DNA of 6,793 nucleotides from Chloroflexota bacterium (GTDB lineage: Bacteria; Chloroflexota; UBA6077; CF-72), in contig JAFAPL010000125.1 of assembly GCA_019247135.1 (NCBI GenBank), forward strand, positions 1-6,793, written 5' to 3'. Each line of letters begins with the position of its first letter. Position 1 is the stretch's first letter. Below the pieces are notes generated by a model. The model worked only from the letters and a program-made list of their open reading frames with translations, was not told the origin of the DNA and did no database searches. Shown here piece by piece: positions 6,062 through 6,793 of this stretch. A program made the translations under genes and the position numbers.

Positions 6062-6793
6062 CTGATCTTCAAGTCTCCGCCGCGTCTTCTATTTCTTGCC
6101 ATTCCGGTCCTCGCAGTTCTGCTGGTCCTTGTGTTGGTGCGTGTGGCACGCAGCCAGCCAGACGGCACTATCGTTGGTAAACACCTCACGCTCACTCCAG
6201 TCCTGACCGGCTTCAAGGAGCCAACATACGTGGCCTGGGCGCCTGACGGCAGTGGTCGAGTGTTCGTTCTCGAACGGGGCGGTGTGGTGCGCGTGGTCGA
6301 TCCGACCGAAACCTCCAGGCCAACACCATTCCTCGACCTCTCCGCTGAGGTTTCGCTCGGAAATGAGGAAGGCCTCCTCGGGCTCGCCTTCGATCCACAC
6401 TTCGTCGACAATCGACGGGTCTACGTCGACTACACGGCCAGAGATAGGTCTATCAACGTCGTGCAATACACTTCTGACCAAGAAAATCCGGGCGTTCTTG
6501 ATCCGACTAGCGCGAGAACAGTCCTGAACATCCCGAAGCGGAGCCAGTATCACCAGGCGGGCATGCTCGAGTTCGGCCCGGACGGCTACCTGTATATCGC
6601 GGTTGGCGACGACGAGCAATCCAACCGGTCGCAGGACCTGGGTACACTAACGGGCAAGATCCTCCGCCTGGATGTTGAGTCAGCCCAGCCGTACGCGGTG
6701 CCACCGTCAAATCCGTTCGTCGGGACTGATGCACGAGGGGAGATCTGGGACTACGGTCTGCGCAACCCCTGGCGGTTCAGCTTCGATCGTCTG
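6062..6793 (+). CDS. PQQ-dependent sugar dehydrogenase (glucose/sorbosone type), N-terminal part, runs off the right edge
   Basis: About 244 residues are visible. The protein opens with IFKSPPR, a hydrophobic helix (about 9-26), then RVARSQPDG, so it is probably anchored in the membrane with the enzyme outside. The rest matches the six-bladed beta-propeller family of soluble quinoprotein glucose dehydrogenase, sorbosone dehydrogenase and YliI (GSDH), which oxidise aldose sugars using PQQ. Visible landmarks are FKEPTYVAWAPDGSGRVFVLERGG, described here only as the first blade, then GNEEGLLGLAFDPHF, YHQAG with the likely catalytic His164, FGPDGYLYIAVGD, LTGKILRLD, and IWDYGLRNPWRFSFD with Arg234 in the position of the substrate-binding Arg. 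The frame is open from 6011 but has no ATG, GTG or TTG before GTG 6131, which is inside the membrane helix. CTG 6062, with GAGG five bases upstream, is my preferred start; ATC 6065 is an alternative. The product family is much surer than the start. Confidence 0.88.
   Translation, partial: MIFKSPPRLLFLAIPVLAVLLVLVLVRVARSQPDGTIVGKHLTLTPVLTGFKEPTYVAWAPDGSGRVFVLERGGVVRVVDPTETSRPTPFLDLSAEVSLGNEEGLLGLAFDPHFVDNRRVYVDYTARDRSINVVQYTSDQENPGVLDPTSARTVLNIPKRSQYHQAGMLEFGPDGYLYIAVGDDEQSNRSQDLGTLTGKILRLDVESAQPYAVPPSNPFVGTDARGEIWDYGLRNPWRFSFDRL

Noticed and set aside
5914..6180. 88-residue plus-strand frame before the sugar dehydrogenase
   Set aside because: Arg/Ser-rich, matches nothing I recognise, and its second half lies in a different frame over the clear signal anchor of the dehydrogenase.
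6031..6619. Minus-strand frames opposite the sugar dehydrogenase (126 and 176 residues)
   Set aside because: The plus strand encodes continuous beta-propeller motifs here; the minus frames are shadows.
1..6793. A previously undescribed multi-gene defence or mobile system
   Set aside because: All complete genes fall in known families with ordinary housekeeping or signalling roles, gene orientations alternate, and no nuclease, helicase, toxin, reverse transcriptase or recombinase motif was found.

Overview
The window is a GC-rich bacterial chromosomal segment (roughly 60-63% G+C by eye). It carries ordinary signalling, envelope-protease and oxidoreductase genes. There is no rRNA, tRNA, CRISPR array, transposase, integrase or phage-like gene. 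Gene content (PAS-only sensor proteins, a short DUF4118 histidine kinase, a lipoprotein-like HtrA protease, a membrane-anchored PQQ-type sugar dehydrogenase) and the scarcity of Shine-Dalgarno sites would suit a soil or environmental lineage such as Chloroflexota or a relative. That placement is an inference from style only; no marker gene is present.

Layout from left to right. (1) Positions 1-1165, minus strand: a 318-residue protein made of two almost identical PAS domains plus a coiled coil. Its stop overlaps (ATGA) the start of a second coiled-coil gene that runs off the left edge and is probably the partner kinase or another signalling protein. (2) Positions 1166-1299: a divergent promoter region with a 27-bp imperfect palindrome and a short AT palindrome. 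(3) Positions 1300-2421, plus strand: an exported HtrA/DegP-type trypsin-fold serine protease with one PDZ domain, apparently read from a leaderless GTG start. (4) Positions 2422-2520: a convergent gap. (5) Positions 2521-4315, minus strand: a KdpD/KdpE-like two-component pair in the order kinase then regulator, with the genes overlapping by 14 bases. The kinase has only the four-helix DUF4118 membrane domain, and its H-box reads SHGLRTPL, with glycine in place of the usual catalytic Glu/Asp. (6) Positions 4316-4446: a non-coding gap. (7) Positions 4447-5898, minus strand: a membrane-anchored SGNH/GDSL hydrolase with a proline-rich insert. (8) Positions 5899-6061: a divergent, relatively AT-rich gap. 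(9) From about 6062 to the right edge, plus strand: the N-terminal part of a membrane-anchored PQQ-dependent (glucose/sorbosone-type) sugar dehydrogenase, whose frame has no ATG, GTG or TTG before its signal anchor.

The genes do not form one pathway. Two signalling modules sit among envelope or extracytoplasmic enzymes (protease, SGNH hydrolase, sugar dehydrogenase). I do not see convincing evidence of a new multi-gene system. The points most worth checking are the glycine in the kinase H-box, the silent-only divergence between the duplicated PAS domains, the split PAS/coiled-coil gene pair, and the likely non-canonical start of the sugar dehydrogenase.
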